NCBI RefSeq assembly: GCF_030812855.1 | Contig: NZ_JAUSTK010000025.1 | Span: 16,038 to 80,037 of the forward strand | Direction of reading: 5' to 3' | Source: Paenibacillus wynnii | Lineage (GTDB): Bacteria; Bacillota; Bacilli; Paenibacillales; Paenibacillaceae | Length of the DNA: 64,000 nucleotides | In this document: piece by piece, positions 53,612 to 62,618 of the stretch | Numbering within the stretch: position 1 is the stretch's first letter | Layout: every line of letters starts with the position of its first letter | Made by a program: the position numbers and the translations under genes | The notes under the pieces: generated by a model | What the model saw: the letters and a program-made list of their open reading frames with translations, nothing else | What the model was told of the DNA's origin: nothing | Database searches by the model: none

Positions 53612-55480
53612 ATGAGAAAAGAGTTCGACATCAGAAACAGGCCATTTTTAGGGTTTAGCTTTGTCCTGCTGCTGAAAAGTGCGGTAGCGTGGTTCGTGGT
53701 ATTTAGCAATGGCCCTTCATGGAGCATATTGCTCACTGAGATTCCCTTCTTTTTCATTGTATTTGGACTCATAGAATGGATGGCATCCAAACGAAAGTTC
53801 CTTTATTACATGATCGCAAACTTATTTATATCAGTGATTTATTTTGCCGTCCTCATGTACTACAAGTATTATGGCGTAATCGTTACTTATCATGCCTTGG
53901 AGCAGGCCGATAAGGTGACAAAAGTCGGAGAAAGCACCTACTCCCTGCTAGATCCCTATTATTTATTCATTTTTGTGGATATTATTGTATTTATGTTCTA
54001 TATGTTCCGTCCGAAGTATATTACACGCTGGAAGGACCGGGGCATGAAGCGCATGAATAGAACTGTTCTGTTCAGTATCATCAGCGTATCTATCGCCCTT
54101 TGCCTTTTCAATATTTGGCCTAACCATGCCAGTATGAACGAAAACAAGAAGGCGGAAAGCATGGGTATACTTAATTATGAGCTCTATACGCTATTTGCCG
54201 ACAGCACAGAGAGTGAAGAAATGATCGACAGTAAGGAAATTACTCAAGCGGCCATCAATGAAACTAAAGGAATTACAGAGCCGGTGTCCCCGCAATATTG
54301 GGCAGCTTCCAAAGGCAAGAACCTGATAGTCGTGCAGATGGAATCCTTCCAAAACTTCCTGATTGGACTTAAGATCGATGGGCAAGAAATTACGCCTAAC
54401 ATCAATAAAATGGTGAAGAATGAACTTTATTTCGATAACTTCTATTCAAATGCAGGGCAAGGAACAACCTCGGATGCAGAATTTGTAGTGAATACTTCCC
54501 TTTATGTTCCCCATCATGAGGCCGCAACCTCATCCGAATATATGGATAAATCTCTTCCCAGCCTGCCCAAGTTAATGAAGGCGCAAGGCTACGAGACAGC
54601 TACATTCCATACGAACAGCGTAGAATTTTGGAACCGTGAGGCCTTGTACAAAGCAATAGGCTTTGACAAATACTTTGATCAAGCCTTTTATGGAGACGAT
54701 GATCATATCGCATTCGGCTCTTCGGACGAGGTATTGTTCGCAAAAACAATCCCTGAACTAGTCAAATTAGACGGAGAAGAGAATCCCTTCTATGCTGTGG
54801 TTATTTCAATGAGTGCTCACCACCCTTATAAACTGCCAGAATCCAAATTCAAGATTAAACTTCCTGAACGGTTCGAAGGTACATTGGTAGGTGATTATAT
54901 TCAGTCTCAGAATTATGCAGATTACGCGATGGGACAATTCCTTGACGGCCTGAAGACCAGCGGATTATGGGAGAATAGTGTTGTCGTATTCTATGGGGAT
55001 CATCAGGGCTTACCCCTCTATTCACTGGGTAGTGATGAGAAGGATTTAATGAAGGAAGCGGTAGGCCGAGAGTATGGATATACAGATATGTTCAACCTTC
55101 CCTTCATTGTTCATGCTCCGGGTATAGGTCAACCTGCTACTTTTAGCCAAACGGGCGGACAGATCGATATTTTACCAACGGTAGCCAATTTGTTAGGGGT
55201 TTCACTTAACGATCAAATCCACTTTGGTGAAGACTTATTCAACTACAAGACCAATCTGCTTCCCGTAAGACACTTTCTGCCAACGGGGTCATTCATTAAT
55301 GACTCAAGCATGTACTTAACGGGTGTATCTTATGCCGATGGAACCAACTATAATTTGACCGATAACTCCATAACCAAAGAAGGATCTACAGAGGCACAAT
55401 TCAATGCGGTAAATAGGCTTCTGAATATGTCCAACAGTTATATTTTGCAATTGCCTGACAATGCCCCAAAGGACGAATAA
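53612..55480 (+). CDS. LtaS-family glycerophosphate transferase (lipoteichoic acid synthase)
   Basis: About 622 aa. Five membrane helices in residues 1-175, then an extracellular sulfatase-like domain. NLIVVQMESFQNFLI holds the metal Glu; GQGTTSDAEFVV holds the catalytic Thr; HPYKLP and YGDHQG give the metal/substrate residues. It moves glycerol phosphate from phosphatidylglycerol to the growing LTA chain on the outside of the membrane. ATG 53612 has GGGGAG ahead; the ATG at 53603 is too close. Which of the LTA-synthase paralogues (LtaS, YfnI, YqgS, YvgJ) it is cannot be told. Confidence 0.9.
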   Translation: MRKEFDIRNRPFLGFSFVLLLKSAVAWFVVFSNGPSWSILLTEIPFFFIVFGLIEWMASKRKFLYYMIANLFISVIYFAVLMYYKYYGVIVTYHALEQADKVTKVGESTYSLLDPYYLFIFVDIIVFMFYMFRPKYITRWKDRGMKRMNRTVLFSIISVSIALCLFNIWPNHASMNENKKAESMGILNYELYTLFADSTESEEMIDSKEITQAAINETKGITEPVSPQYWAASKGKNLIVVQMESFQNFLIGLKIDGQEITPNINKMVKNELYFDNFYSNAGQGTTSDAEFVVNTSLYVPHHEAATSSEYMDKSLPSLPKLMKAQGYETATFHTNSVEFWNREALYKAIGFDKYFDQAFYGDDDHIAFGSSDEVLFAKTIPELVKLDGEENPFYAVVISMSAHHPYKLPESKFKIKLPERFEGTLVGDYIQSQNYADYAMGQFLDGLKTSGLWENSVVVFYGDHQGLPLYSLGSDEKDLMKEAVGREYGYTDMFNLPFIVHAPGIGQPATFSQTGGQIDILPTVANLLGVSLNDQIHFGEDLFNYKTNLLPVRHFLPTGSFINDSSMYLTGVSYADGTNYNLTDNSITKEGSTEAQFNAVNRLLNMSNSYILQLPDNAPKDE

Positions 55481-55510
55481 CAGAATCATTCATTTGAAAA
55501 TATCTAAAAA

Positions 55511-55551
55511 AACAGCCGGTCAAAAGGATGAACTCCTTCTTCCCGGCTGTT
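55511..55551. terminator. Bidirectional terminator between ltaS-like and glucosidase genes
   Basis: AACAGCCGG pairs with CCGGCTGTT, with an inner AAGGA/TCCTT hairpin; A run before and T-rich sequence after. Confidence 0.85.
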
Positions 55552-55555
55552 TCAT

Positions 55556-57289
55556 TTATTGTAAAAGTCCAACTTTTTCCACTTCAGCGGTAACGTTTGT
55601 AGTATTCTCATCTGTCAATGTGCATTCCAGCAGATATACTCTGGATTCATAGGGTCTTAATGCAACAGTCTCTATGCGCTCCACACGATCAACAACATAG
55701 TTATTGAGAAGTAGCTCACAGGAAATGTATTCAAGGTCGACCGGAAGATCAAACAATACCTCTTGAGAGGTTAGATTGGACATGACAAGTAGCTTCTCAT
55801 TCTCCAAAGTCCTTGTGTACGCATAGATGGACTCATCTTCAGGCAGAATCAGATCATAGGTTCCGTAGACAACAACCGGATTGGCGGCTCTCAGAGCGAT
55901 AAGCTTTTTATAATGATGATAAATAGAATCTGGGTCCTGCTGCGCCCGCTCAACATTGATCTCTGTATAATTCGGGTTGACCTTCATCCAAGGTTTATCA
56001 CTGCTGAATCCGGCGTTATTCGAGTCATTCCACTGCATCGGTGTTCTAGAGTTGTCGCGTCCATTCTTCCAAATGACCTGCATAATTTCCTCGTGGCTCT
56101 TACCGGCCTCACTCTCGATTCGGTACATGTTCTTCATAGCCACGTCATCATAATCATCCATCGAGTCAAATTTGACATTCGTCATGCCGATTTCCTGGCC
56201 TTGATAGATAAACGGAGTTCCTTGCATAAGGAAATACATCGTAGCCAGTGACTTGGCCGACTCCTTCCAATAAGCATCATCGTTACCCCATGTCGAAACG
56301 GAACGCGGCTGGTCGTGATTTTCAATAAACAACGCATTCCAACCTTTGCCTTCAAGACCCTTTTGCCAGCGGGACAGTGCGGATTTTAAGGCTAACACAT
56401 CGAGGCCCCCGGTTGTACTTTTGTTCCACAGCGCCAAATGCTCAAATTGAAAAATCATATTGAACTTCCCTTGTTCTTCACCTACCCAGAGCTCCGCCTG
56501 ATCCACATTCACTCCACTCGCTTCGCCAACCGTCATAACATTGTAGCGGTCAAAGGTCTCCTCCTTCAGCTCCTGGAGAAAATCATGGATTCCCTCACGG
56601 TTCATATGTCCCTCAAAGGAAGGTACAAAGGGAAGATTCAATGGATTCGGCATGTCTGGAAAACCAGGCACCTTCTTAATATGAGAGATCGCATCCACTC
56701 GGAAGCCGTCTATTCCTTTATCCAGCCACCAGTTGACCATACCATACAGTTCCTTACGAACTTCTGGATTCTCCCAGTTCAAATCAGGCTGACGTTTGGA
56801 GAACACATGCATGAAATACTGCCCTGATTGAGGGTCCAACTCCCAAGCAGATCCGCTGAATATACTTTCCCAGTTATTCGGCTCCACCCCGTTATTGTGA
56901 TCACTCCAAATATAGTAATCCCGTTTCGGGTGATTCTTGTCAGAACTTGCCTCAATAAACCATGGATGTTCATCAGAGGTGTGGTTGATTACAAGATCTA
57001 GAATCAGCTTCATACCCCGCATATGAACCTCATGCAGCAGCTGATCAAAGTCCTCCATACTGCCGAACTCCTCCATGATGTCCTGGTAATCTGAAATATC
57101 ATACCCATTATCATCATTCGGAGATTTATAAATCGGGCAAATCCAGATCACATTTATCCCCAAATCCTTCAGATAATCAAGCTTAGATATGATTCCTTGC
57201 AGATCTCCTATGCCGTCTCCATTGCTGTCCATGAAGCTGCGCGGGTATATCTGATAAGCTGTTGCTTCTTTCCACCATATTCTGTTCAT
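55556..57289 (-). CDS. malL: GH13 oligo-1,6-glucosidase/alpha-glucosidase
   Basis: 577 aa. WWKEATAYQIYPRSFMDSNGDGIGDLQGIISKLDYLKDLG is the standard start of the oligo-1,6-glucosidase group; DLVINHTSDEHPWF, GFRVDAISHI (nucleophile Asp), VGEASG (acid Glu) and ENHDQPR (third Asp) are the catalytic blocks. It splits isomaltose or related alpha-glucosides in the cytoplasm. No sugar permease lies next to it. It is divergent from a LacI repressor gene with paired operators, so its expression is surely sugar-controlled. The exact substrate is not fixed by sequence. Confidence 0.9.
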   Translation of the reverse strand: MNRIWWKEATAYQIYPRSFMDSNGDGIGDLQGIISKLDYLKDLGINVIWICPIYKSPNDDNGYDISDYQDIMEEFGSMEDFDQLLHEVHMRGMKLILDLVINHTSDEHPWFIEASSDKNHPKRDYYIWSDHNNGVEPNNWESIFSGSAWELDPQSGQYFMHVFSKRQPDLNWENPEVRKELYGMVNWWLDKGIDGFRVDAISHIKKVPGFPDMPNPLNLPFVPSFEGHMNREGIHDFLQELKEETFDRYNVMTVGEASGVNVDQAELWVGEEQGKFNMIFQFEHLALWNKSTTGGLDVLALKSALSRWQKGLEGKGWNALFIENHDQPRSVSTWGNDDAYWKESAKSLATMYFLMQGTPFIYQGQEIGMTNVKFDSMDDYDDVAMKNMYRIESEAGKSHEEIMQVIWKNGRDNSRTPMQWNDSNNAGFSSDKPWMKVNPNYTEINVERAQQDPDSIYHHYKKLIALRAANPVVVYGTYDLILPEDESIYAYTRTLENEKLLVMSNLTSQEVLFDLPVDLEYISCELLLNNYVVDRVERIETVALRPYESRVYLLECTLTDENTTNVTAEVEKVGLLQ

Positions 57290-57321
57290 AGTATGCTCTC
57301 CTCTAATTGCTCTAGTATACT

Positions 57322-57433
57322 CGGGAAAATATTTTCCTGTTTAGTTAGATTATTATCCTTATTGAACAAAATTCCCTGAAATTAACTCTGATATCAATTG
57401 TAAATGTGTATTTTACGGGAAATATTTTTCCTG
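57322..57433. promoter_or_regulatory. Twin LacI operators between malL and its repressor
   Basis: CGGGAAAATATTTTCCTG (57322-57339) and CGGGAAATATTTTTCCTG (57416-57433) are 18-bp near-identical palindromic boxes, 94 bp apart (about nine helical turns). This suits a repressor tetramer making a DNA loop over the promoter. Confidence 0.8.
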
Positions 57434-57551
57434 CAGCGCTATTATATGACCTTTTATTTTCCTAGTCAACACATATCTTTTGAATTCTAACAGTTATCCG
57501 TGATATGCTGAATACATTAGAAAATCGTGATTGAAAGTTCTGGTGATCGTC

Positions 57552-58547
57552 TTGAAAATAACCATCAAAGATATAGCCAAAATGGCTGATGTGTCCATAT
57601 CCACCGTATCCCGGGTAGTAAATAACAGCAAACCTGTTAATGAGGATGTGCGGAAACGGGTAATGGAGGCCATCAAACAAACCAAATACCGTACGGATGT
57701 TATCGGTGAAGTAGAGACAAGAGGAAATAGCCATTTGATCGGCATCATTATTCCGCACAACAGCAATACTGTACTCGATGATTTCAGTATAGGTATTCGA
57801 AACATCGCAGAATTGTATGGGTATGATATTATAGTGGGCCTTACGGACGGAACCGTTGAGAGTGAGCTTCATTATTTCAACTTATTTCATGAACTTAGAA
57901 CTCTAGGAAATATCTTTGTAGGATCGGTTCTGGAGAAGGAACACACAGAGATGATACGTAAGATCGGTACCCCTTGTGTGCTTGCCGGGCAGCAATCTCC
58001 TAATTCCGCTATCCCCTCTGTCCACTTGGATAATGTAACGGCCTCTTATGAAGCCGTTACTTATCTGATTCAACGGGGGCACCGCCGTATAGCCATGATT
58101 CGCGCCTCGGGAGAAAGCGCTGTTGGCGGTGATCGTTATCAGGGATATCGGCAAGCTCTAGAGGACGCCCAGATTCTTCTGCAGGAGGAATGGGTTGTGG
58201 AAAGCGGTTTCTCCGTGGAGAATGGGAGGGATTCTATGCGAAAAATTATAGAGAGAGAAGCTCGGCCTACTGCCGTGTTCTGCTCAACCGACTGGATGGC
58301 CGTAGGTGCCATGAATTATTTACTCGACATCGGTTTACGTGTGCCTGAGGATATCTCCGTGATTGGTTTTGATAACAGCTTCATGGCCTCAATTGTGCGT
58401 CCCAACCTGACATCAGTAGAATACTCGGGGACTGAAATTGGCATGACGGCTGCACGTCATCTTATTAAGCTAATTAAAGGCGAAACCGTCACTCCACACC
58501 ATGCAAATGTTGCCCATTATTTAACGGTAAGGGAAAGTACAGAATAA
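57552..58547 (+). CDS. LacI-family transcriptional repressor
   Basis: About 331 aa. HTH of the LacI group: KITIKDIAKMADVSISTVSRVVNNSKPV (residues 1-30), hinge helix, then a sugar-binding domain with GIIIPHNSNTVLDDFSIGI, SVHLDNVTASYEAVTYLIQRGHRRIAMI, DWMAVGAMNYLLD and ISVIGFDNSFMASIVRPNLTSV. TTG 57552 fits the family start and has a GGTGAT box; starts upstream add an odd stretch. It is divergent from malL with operators in the gap, so it represses malL and probably itself. Confidence 0.88.
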   Translation: MKITIKDIAKMADVSISTVSRVVNNSKPVNEDVRKRVMEAIKQTKYRTDVIGEVETRGNSHLIGIIIPHNSNTVLDDFSIGIRNIAELYGYDIIVGLTDGTVESELHYFNLFHELRTLGNIFVGSVLEKEHTEMIRKIGTPCVLAGQQSPNSAIPSVHLDNVTASYEAVTYLIQRGHRRIAMIRASGESAVGGDRYQGYRQALEDAQILLQEEWVVESGFSVENGRDSMRKIIEREARPTAVFCSTDWMAVGAMNYLLDIGLRVPEDISVIGFDNSFMASIVRPNLTSVEYSGTEIGMTAARHLIKLIKGETVTPHHANVAHYLTVRESTE

Positions 58548-58623
58548 AATGTCCCCGCAGCGATTGAAGCGTGTTGATTGATGGGTTTCAAGAGCACCCT
58601 TTGGTGGTAAATATTCACATCGA

Positions 58624-58651
58624 ACTGAATTGAACCTTCGTTCTATTCAGT
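58624..58651 (+). terminator. Terminator of the LacI gene
   Basis: ACTGAAT pairs with ATTCAGT, inner GAAC/GTTC, loop CTTC, followed by seven T. Confidence 0.82.
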
Positions 58652-58853
58652 TTTTTTCTTGTAATAATAAGGATAGGGAATATCGGATCGCCACTATAGC
58701 CAAAAGGAGGAGATAAGAATATTTCCAGTAATTTACGGGGATGATTGGCCAGAAAGATATTGGTGCTGAAATCCAGCCTAAAGATAGCTGTGATTAATAG
58801 GATTGAAGTAACGAAGGGGAATTTTGGAACTGGAGGAGCGGTAGCGTCCGCCT

Positions 58854-58908
58854 TTGTCTCCGGATTTCATCCGCTAAAAGCGGTATGAATCAAGAAATCT
58901 GGAGACAA
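58854..58908. repeat. Long hairpin repeat (Paenibacillus-type)
   Basis: TTGTCTCCGGATTTC (58854-58868) pairs with GAAATCTGGAGACAA (58894-58908), and CCGCT/AGCGG makes an inner hairpin. GGAGCGG and CCGC-rich flanks (about 58834-58920) extend it partly. I recall similar hairpins as dispersed repeats in Paenibacillus genomes. The gap 58548-59061 has no gene besides this and two terminators. Confidence 0.7.
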
Positions 58909-58968
58909 CAGCGGCTGGAAGTCCAACATTCACCGCAGTTACGACCCAAACCCAAAGTAGATGAATAA

Positions 58969-59016
58969 AACAGCGGTAGTCTAGGACTGTTTTTCCCGTC
59001 CAAGACTGCAGCTGTT
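58969..59016. terminator. Terminator after the nucleotidyltransferase gene
   Basis: AACAGC pairs with GCTGTT, with inner stem TAGTC/GACTG-like pairs; A run before and T-rich after, so it can act both ways. Confidence 0.7.
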
Positions 59017-59061
59017 TCATTTATTAGGGTCAGTCTACAACTTTATGGGATATTACTTATG

Positions 59062-59835
59062 TTAAATCAGTTTGTCAGCCAATTTACGTATTTCAGCACT
59101 CATTCTATCATTTACAGGATAGATCTCTTCTAAGTAACTTAACAACTCCAGAGCCGAATAAGGAACTTTATCATATCCTTGCATCAAGCTGCCTATACGT
59201 TTTGAGAATTCAGGAAATCTCTGCTCAACTCTTCTTTCATTATTGAACTTATCGGGATAACCATCCATTTCCGGTTCCAATAAATGCAGAGCAGATAGGA
59301 TTCCATTTACCGCATAGCTCTCAATAAACCTGGTTGCGGATAGTTTCTCCCCCCTTGCAAATCTTCCAAGCCCTACATATATATTGGTTAAAGCTTCATT
59401 AACGATATAATCCACCGATTCAGCTTTTAGATTGGGAAAGTCTAAAGTAGATTCAATCTCGCTTTTCCGTTCATAACTTGATGCCTTCCACACCATCCTC
59501 CCTCCCGAAAAAGGAATATTCTCCAGCTCCCGCTCTTCAAAAACTGCAAATTCTCCATATATCCCATCCTCGAACATCACTTTATAACCATCTTTGGTAT
59601 TTCTGAAAGAATACGTTAAAGGGCAGGCATCTTCAAGCCAATCTAATTGATTAATAAATCTGTCCTTAGCACCCGGAGCAACGATCAGGAAGAAATCCAG
59701 ATCGGAATATTCATCTAATCGATGAGTCTCAATACCAACTGAACCTAAACCTAGTAACAGTAACGCCTCCCCTTTCTTCTCAAGTGCTATTCCGATTTCA
59801 TCCAATCTGAGAAGTAATAACTCTTGTCTGCGCAT
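59062..59835 (-). CDS. Nucleotidyltransferase (aminoglycoside 6-adenylyltransferase-like)
   Basis: 257 aa. LLGLGSVGIETHRLDEYSDLDFFLIV carries the G-S...D-x-D motif of the Pol-beta-type nucleotidyltransferase fold. The helical C-terminal half (VNEALTNIYVGLGRFARGEKLSATRFIESYAV) resembles the streptomycin/aminoglycoside adenylyltransferase (AadE/AadK) group, but the fit is loose. It may be a resistance-type enzyme or one for other substrates. Stands alone. Confidence 0.75.
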   Translation of the reverse strand: MRRQELLLLRLDEIGIALEKKGEALLLLGLGSVGIETHRLDEYSDLDFFLIVAPGAKDRFINQLDWLEDACPLTYSFRNTKDGYKVMFEDGIYGEFAVFEERELENIPFSGGRMVWKASSYERKSEIESTLDFPNLKAESVDYIVNEALTNIYVGLGRFARGEKLSATRFIESYAVNGILSALHLLEPEMDGYPDKFNNERRVEQRFPEFSKRIGSLMQGYDKVPYSALELLSYLEEIYPVNDRMSAEIRKLADKLI

Positions 59836-59882
59836 ATTACGCCCCCTGTCCTAATCTACACGAATTGATAACAAAAAGAGCC

Positions 59883-59907
59883 CAACCCCGTAACTGCCAC
59901 GAGGTTG
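59883..59907 (-). terminator. Terminator of the chemoreceptor gene at 60001
   Basis: CAACCTCGT pairs with ACGGGGTTG (one G-U) around a 7-base loop, followed by GGCTCTTTTT on the minus strand. Confidence 0.75.
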
Positions 59908-60000
59908 AACCCATAGGTTTCATTGCCTTTTTGTTAGAGCAAAAATAACATAAGGAGAAACTATCGTCAAGCTGAATTCCGGTAGATTAACATTAGCTCT

Positions 60001-61803
60001 CTAAGCTGATTTATATATTTCTTCCGTTTCATGCGAATTCGATAAGTCCTTACTCATATCCGCAATAAGGATTGTTCTTCCCTTGGTGTCTTCGTCAGCT
60101 TCAACATTAATCTTGAAAACATTGATTTCACGAAACAGCTTCTGCGAGATTTCATTAATCTCAACAGCTTGACGCGCAATGTCGCGAATAGCATTGTCCT
60201 GCTGCAGACTAGAGGCATTAACCTCCTGTACCCCTGCGGCTGTCTTTTCAGCAATGGAAGCCACAGAATGAACGGACTCTGCAAGTTTGGCATTCATAGT
60301 CTGTGTGGAATCTACCTTTACATGAATCTGTCCGATCTGCTTGCTGATCGCTTCAATGGATTGATCTATGGCTTCGAAAGAAGAAAGTGTCTCCGCCACT
60401 TTATGATCCTGTTCTTCTAGATTCCCTCTGGTCTCTAACATATAGCTCTGAAAATCAGCCATTCCGACCAGCCATTCGTTGATAATATCATTGATATGTC
60501 CAGAAGACTCTTTCGTTTGATCTGACAATTGTCTAACTTCATCGGCAATCACAGAAAATCCTTTGCCATAGTCCCCCGCCCGTGCAGCCTCTATAGCCGC
60601 ATTCAAGGAGAGAATGTTCGTCTGCGAAGAAATTTCCATGATCGAATTTGTAATTCTAGAAATATCCTTAGTTTGCTCTGCCAGCTTGTTCAATGCTTGA
60701 TACGCCTTCCCAACAGATTTACGAGAATGCTCGGATACTTCCCGCAAAGCAGTAACAGCCGCCGATCCTTTTCTCGTATTCAGATTAGCTGTATGGCTAG
60801 TCTCCAACATGTCCCCGGTGTAGGCCGTAATCTCTTGGACTTCACGTACCAGTTCCTGAATGAAGCTGGCACTTTGCTCGGTTTGTCCGGCCTGTTGATC
60901 CGCTCCCACAGAGATTTCTTGGATGGTCCTAACAATATCCAGATTGGTGTGGGCTGTAATGGATGAGGATTGTTGAAATGACTCCGAATAAGCTGCCAGC
61001 GAGGAAGCCACCGACTGTGTCTGCTGAAGCATGTCCCGAACCTGTTCTACCATGTGATCAAAGTGGTGGCTCAGTTGGCCCAGTTCATCGTTATACGGTG
61101 AATTAATTTGTTGACGCAGGTCTCCTTCGGATATTTTACGTACCGCAGCCTGCAATTTCTTGATGGGAGTCAGGAAAGAACGGATAAGCAATGAAGCAAT
61201 AACCAGCGTAAGGAGGAATACGAGCACGGATGCATAAACCGCTGCCGATGTTGTCCGGTCTAATAATGTAAATGAATGTTTCTGGGCCTGCTGTGCATTT
61301 TCGGCCGCAGCTTCATATAACTTTGCGTTGTTCACCAACATTGCTTGATTTAAAGTTTGCGCCTTTGTATGTATATCATCAATTTGCTCCAGTATAGTCA
61401 TGGGATCCAAATTCTCATCTCCCATGGTTTGAACCAAACCGTCAAAATAACTGATATATTCCCCTGCTTGGGCTTCCAGAAGCTGTAGTTCTCCATAAGC
61501 GGGTGATTCTTTTTCAAAATTCACCTTGGAGAGCTCATCCAAAAGCCTCTTTTGTTTTCCCTTGAAGGGTTCGACGAACTCCAGATCGCTAGTACTGGCT
61601 AACGAGTTCTCCACACCGTTCAGCTCTTGCAGTAATTGTGTGATAGTAGAGACAGTAATTCTTTTTTCCATCTCTGTTTTTTGCTTTTCCATGGAACCTT
61701 CTACCTGTCCGATTTGAAAGCCCTGATAAAGAGCCACTCCCAAAAAAATAAGAGTTACGACAGAAAAACTTAAAATTAATTTCCACTTCATGGAAATATG
61801 CAT
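60001..61803 (-). CDS. Methyl-accepting chemotaxis protein (4-helix-bundle sensor)
   Basis: About 600 aa. Helix 1 about 5-27; helical extracellular domain about 30-185 (all-alpha, 4HB/HBM type); helix 2 about 188-210; HAMP (FLTPIKKLQAAVRKISEGDLRQQINS); signalling domain with the tip SSQTNILSLNAAIEAARAGDYGKGFSVIADEVRQLSDQT. Ligand unknown. ATG 61803 follows AAGGGAAG by 4 bases; the TTG 24 bases upstream has no clear RBS. A tandem 20-bp repeat lies ahead of the RBS. Confidence 0.9.
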   Translation of the reverse strand: MHISMKWKLILSFSVVTLIFLGVALYQGFQIGQVEGSMEKQKTEMEKRITVSTITQLLQELNGVENSLASTSDLEFVEPFKGKQKRLLDELSKVNFEKESPAYGELQLLEAQAGEYISYFDGLVQTMGDENLDPMTILEQIDDIHTKAQTLNQAMLVNNAKLYEAAAENAQQAQKHSFTLLDRTTSAAVYASVLVFLLTLVIASLLIRSFLTPIKKLQAAVRKISEGDLRQQINSPYNDELGQLSHHFDHMVEQVRDMLQQTQSVASSLAAYSESFQQSSSITAHTNLDIVRTIQEISVGADQQAGQTEQSASFIQELVREVQEITAYTGDMLETSHTANLNTRKGSAAVTALREVSEHSRKSVGKAYQALNKLAEQTKDISRITNSIMEISSQTNILSLNAAIEAARAGDYGKGFSVIADEVRQLSDQTKESSGHINDIINEWLVGMADFQSYMLETRGNLEEQDHKVAETLSSFEAIDQSIEAISKQIGQIHVKVDSTQTMNAKLAESVHSVASIAEKTAAGVQEVNASSLQQDNAIRDIARQAVEINEISQKLFREINVFKINVEADEDTKGRTILIADMSKDLSNSHETEEIYKSA

Positions 61804-61832
61804 GCGACTTCCCTTCAACTGTATCAACCTCC

Positions 61833-61879
61833 ATAGTATGTATCAAGGCACAATAGTATGTATCAAGGCACAATAGTAT
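61833..61879. repeat. 20-bp tandem repeat ahead of the chemoreceptor gene
   Basis: ATAGTATGTATCAAGGCACA is repeated exactly at 61833 and 61853, and a third partial copy (ATAGTAT) starts at 61873. Confidence 0.85.
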
Positions 61880-61964
61880 TGTTGCCATAGGTTAATTATA
61901 GAAGTTCCATATTAATGGATATGCACAGTTTTGTATGAGAAGCGTAAATCGTTGCACAAAAAAA

Positions 61965-61984
61965 ACGCTTGGAATTCCAAGCGT
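61965..61984 (-). terminator. Terminator at the end of the comJ-like locus
   Basis: ACGCTTGG pairs exactly with CCAAGCGT around AATT, and a U run follows on the minus strand. Confidence 0.82.
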
Positions 61985-61993
61985 CGGTGTAGA

Positions 61994-62099
61994 TTATTCA
62001 CTTGCAGCCATGTGAAGCAATTCCCAGTGATGGCCATCAATGTCCAGAAAGCTCCAAGTGTACATAAATCCATGATCCACAGGTTCATTAAATAGAAAC
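61994..62099 (-). pseudogene. C-terminal stub of a VOC (glyoxalase-like) protein
   Basis: The frame ending TAA at 61994 reads FLFNEPVDHGFMYTWSFLDI, then DGHHWELLHMAASE, the usual last strand and metal-binding end (DxDGHHWEL) of VOC-family proteins. A stop codon lies upstream in frame, and there is no start, so about 100 residues are missing. The comJ-like gene begins just upstream, so a rearrangement removed the rest. Confidence 0.7.
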
Positions 62100-62106
62100 T
62101 ACTCTT

Positions 62107-62592
62107 TTACCTATAGCCTTCAACGATTAATTGCCCCTCAAGTGCACCCCAGACATCGTTCATGAGGAACCTCGGCTGCACCCGTTCTTCTGTGGCAACA
62201 AACGTTAGTCTGCAGTATACTTCGTTATCCACGGCCACCTCAAAATACAGCGCGTAATTCCCGTTGTCTAAGGGGAGCTCGATAGCATAGCTCTTCTGAA
62301 CCGATAGAACCTCCAGCTTATCGCTCTCCAATACTTCAAAGGGTACCACCAAACGCCGCTGAGCAAGCTTATCTTCCTGAAATTGATCCCTTAAGCTAAG
62401 CTTTACTCTTGCCCCGAAGGTATCCTCCAATAAGGGATCAAGGGTGATATAACCCGGATGGATAATGACTCCCTGTACGACGTTCACATCTCCCCACTGG
62501 CAAAAGTCCTCATTGAAATCGCGGGAACGAACCTGAAGCTGATGGTGAGATAGGATCATGTCGACTTCCTGGGTAACGGGTGTTGAATCCAT
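62107..62592 (-). CDS. ComJ-like (nuclease inhibitor family) protein
   Basis: About 161 aa. SHHQLQVRSRDFN at the start, VPFEVLESDKLEVLSVQKSYAIELPLDNGNYALYFEV in the last half, resemble the ComJ/Nin family by pattern. In B. subtilis Nin binds the NucA nuclease. I see no NucA gene next to it. The match is by motif spacing only, so this is a moderate call. ATG 62592 has GGAGGAG ahead by nine bases. Confidence 0.5.
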   Translation of the reverse strand: MDSTPVTQEVDMILSHHQLQVRSRDFNEDFCQWGDVNVVQGVIIHPGYITLDPLLEDTFGARVKLSLRDQFQEDKLAQRRLVVPFEVLESDKLEVLSVQKSYAIELPLDNGNYALYFEVAVDNEVYCRLTFVATEERVQPRFLMNDVWGALEGQLIVEGYR

Positions 62593-62618
62593 TAGCAAAA
62601 GCTCCTCCCCATTACTAA

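Noticed and set aside
57462..57872. 136-aa minus-strand frame
   Set aside because: Antisense of the LacI HTH region; no RBS or homology.
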